From a virus: a stretch of 22,395 nucleotides of DNA. Shown here piece after piece: positions 21,626-22,395 of this stretch. Where the stretch lies: the IMG/VR virus record IMGVR_UViG_3300046305_000009, positions 1 to 22,395 of that record; one strand, written 5' to 3'. The notes below the pieces were generated by a model. It had not been told where the DNA came from, searched no databases, and saw only the letters and a program-made list of their open reading frames with translations. The translations under genes were made by a program, and so were the position numbers. Position 1 is the first letter of the stretch. Each line of letters opens with the position of its first letter.

Positions 21626-22293
21626 TTAAATTTGCGCTTAAATATTACTGCTAATCCACTTATAAACAGCCATATACTAGCAGGTAGAGGCGTTTCCATT
21701 GGCTCTTTAACGTTCACTAGCGGATTATCTTTACAATGCCATGCGCGTGAATTTAAGCACAGAATAGGCGCAGATTGGACTAAGTAATTGCCATTAGCAA
21801 TGCCATTAAAGCCACCATTAAAGCTTGCTACAGCATAGCTAGCATTTACATAATTACTTGCAAAGTTTGTCATTTGAGACGGATGCACAAAAAATCTATC
21901 AAGCGTACCGCCCAATTTTGCGGGCGCAGTAATATCAGGTAACTTTTCTACAAATATAGTTTCAACTGGTGTAATTGTGCATAAAGGCTCTACAATCGCA
22001 GGCTTAAATTTGTGCTTCTTAACTTTTTTTGCTTTAATCGGCGTCTTAGCAACGCAAGCGCTTTGTTTTTCATATTTAGTAAAGCAACTTTCTACGCATG
22101 ATTTTAAGCCTAATGTTTGCGCGTTAGATCTTGTTGATATTACAAACAATGAAAGCGTGACAAGCAATATCATAGATCCCCTATAGAAATATTTATTTAT
22201 GCTTACTTGCCATTTTCTTTCAATTCCAATCCCAAAAAACACACCACTTAACCATGCCATAGCAATTGAAATCAACATTTTTTCTATTCCCAT
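21622..22293 (-). CDS. Membrane protein with PEP-CTERM-like C-terminal sorting signal
   Basis: This 223-residue protein has two N-terminal hydrophobic segments, 5-24 and 41-53, the second followed by a possible signal peptidase site (RSNA-QT, 55-60). A Lys-rich stretch (84-98) and six Cys outside the N-terminus (66, 70, 80, 105, 179, 187) come next. The last 23 residues, TPLPASIWLFISGLAVIFKRKFK, match the tripartite PEP-CTERM layout: a P-x-P type motif (PLP), a hydrophobic helix, then basic residues. The PLPAAVWLF variant is known from methylotrophs and other gram-negatives. Such tails are sorted by exosortase to the cell surface. ATG 22293 has AAGGA six bases upstream. An internal ATG at 22173 follows AGGGGATCT and would give a form starting at the second hydrophobic segment. 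Confidence 0.7.
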   Translation of the reverse strand: MGIEKMLISIAMAWLSGVFFGIGIERKWQVSINKYFYRGSMILLVTLSLFVISTRSNAQTLGLKSCVESCFTKYEKQSACVAKTPIKAKKVKKHKFKPAIVEPLCTITPVETIFVEKLPDITAPAKLGGTLDRFFVHPSQMTNFASNYVNASYAVASFNGGFNGIANGNYLVQSAPILCLNSRAWHCKDNPLVNVKEPMETPLPASIWLFISGLAVIFKRKFK

Positions 22294-22321
22294 TTTCTAT
22301 CCTTAATATCTAATAATGTTT

Positions 22322-22395
22322 TCATAACTTCTCAACAGAATCAAAAAGTTTATCAATCTGCCCAATTACAAATTCAGAAGATGTTTTTGTTGTTT
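22322..22395 (-). CDS. Partial gene, C-terminal end only
   Basis: An open minus-strand frame enters from the right edge and ends at TGA 22324-22322. The visible part is TSSEFVIGQIDKLFDSVEKL, a short amphipathic helix with no family signature. It lies 28 bases before the membrane protein gene. Because only 24 codons are in the window, it could be any upstream delayed-early gene, and the frame is supported only by being open and by the regular spacing. Confidence 0.45.
   Translation of the reverse strand, partial: TTKTSSEFVIGQIDKLFDSVEKL

Noticed and set aside
22285-22327. A 13-codon frame overlapping the stop of the partial right-hand gene (ATGA)
   Set aside because: Too short and without supporting features; at most a leader peptide.
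1-22395. tRNA genes, integrase, attachment site or insertion sequence
   Set aside because: I looked for conserved tRNA loops, terminal inverted repeats and transposase or integrase motifs and saw none; whether the phage is temperate cannot be told from this window.

Overview
The window is one side of a tailed double-stranded DNA phage (or prophage) genome with siphovirus-type head and tail genes. Every convincing gene lies on the minus strand, so transcription runs from the right end of the window to the left, and most genes overlap or nearly touch. The DNA is AT-rich and Shine-Dalgarno sites (AAGGA, AGGGG) are common, which fits a Gram-negative host. The best host clue is the C-terminus of the protein at 21622..22293. 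It resembles the PLPAAVWLF-type PEP-CTERM sorting signal of beta- and gammaproteobacteria such as Methylophilaceae and methanotrophs. That host assignment is an inference.

Layout in the order of transcription. (1) 22395-19071 is a delayed-early, nin-like block: a partial gene, a membrane protein with a PEP-CTERM-like tail, a NinB-like recombination protein, an HslV/proteasome-like Ntn hydrolase, a Ref-like HNH nuclease, a VRR-NUC nuclease, two unknown proteins and a Q-like antiterminator. (2) 19048-18735 holds a small unknown ORF, then a strong sigma70-type promoter (TTGACA, 17 bp, TATAAA) and an intrinsic terminator just before the terminase genes. This is the pR'-tR' arrangement expected for a Q-controlled late operon. 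(3) 18734-12178 holds the packaging and head genes: TerS, TerL, DUF4055-type portal, Mu gpF-like minor head protein, three small ORFs (one a zinc-ribbon protein), scaffold and major capsid protein. (4) 12104-11304 is a free-standing HNH homing endonuclease gene with its own apparent control element. (5) 11294-7212 holds small genes, probable virion surface proteins (one built from 21 near-perfect 20-residue repeats) and head-tail connector genes. (6) 7215-365 holds the tail genes: an HK97 gp10-like protein, a tail terminator, two tail-tube-like proteins, tail assembly chaperones joined by a predicted -1 ribosomal frameshift, and the tape measure protein. (7) 372-1 is the start of a further tail gene.

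The control signals form a pattern. Intrinsic terminators occur inside the late operon at about 18745, 13906, 11029, 5967, 5924 and 5195, with no clear new promoter after most of them. That makes sense if late transcription is carried out by antiterminated RNA polymerase. RNA structures also stand out in three leaders: three evenly spaced 13-nt hairpins before the scaffold gene, a terminator/GNRA-hairpin/terminator cluster before the main tail tube gene, and a hairpin over the ribosome binding site of the homing endonuclease. No stretch longer than 300 bases lacks a gene. I saw no tRNA, CRISPR array, insertion sequence or integrase gene.
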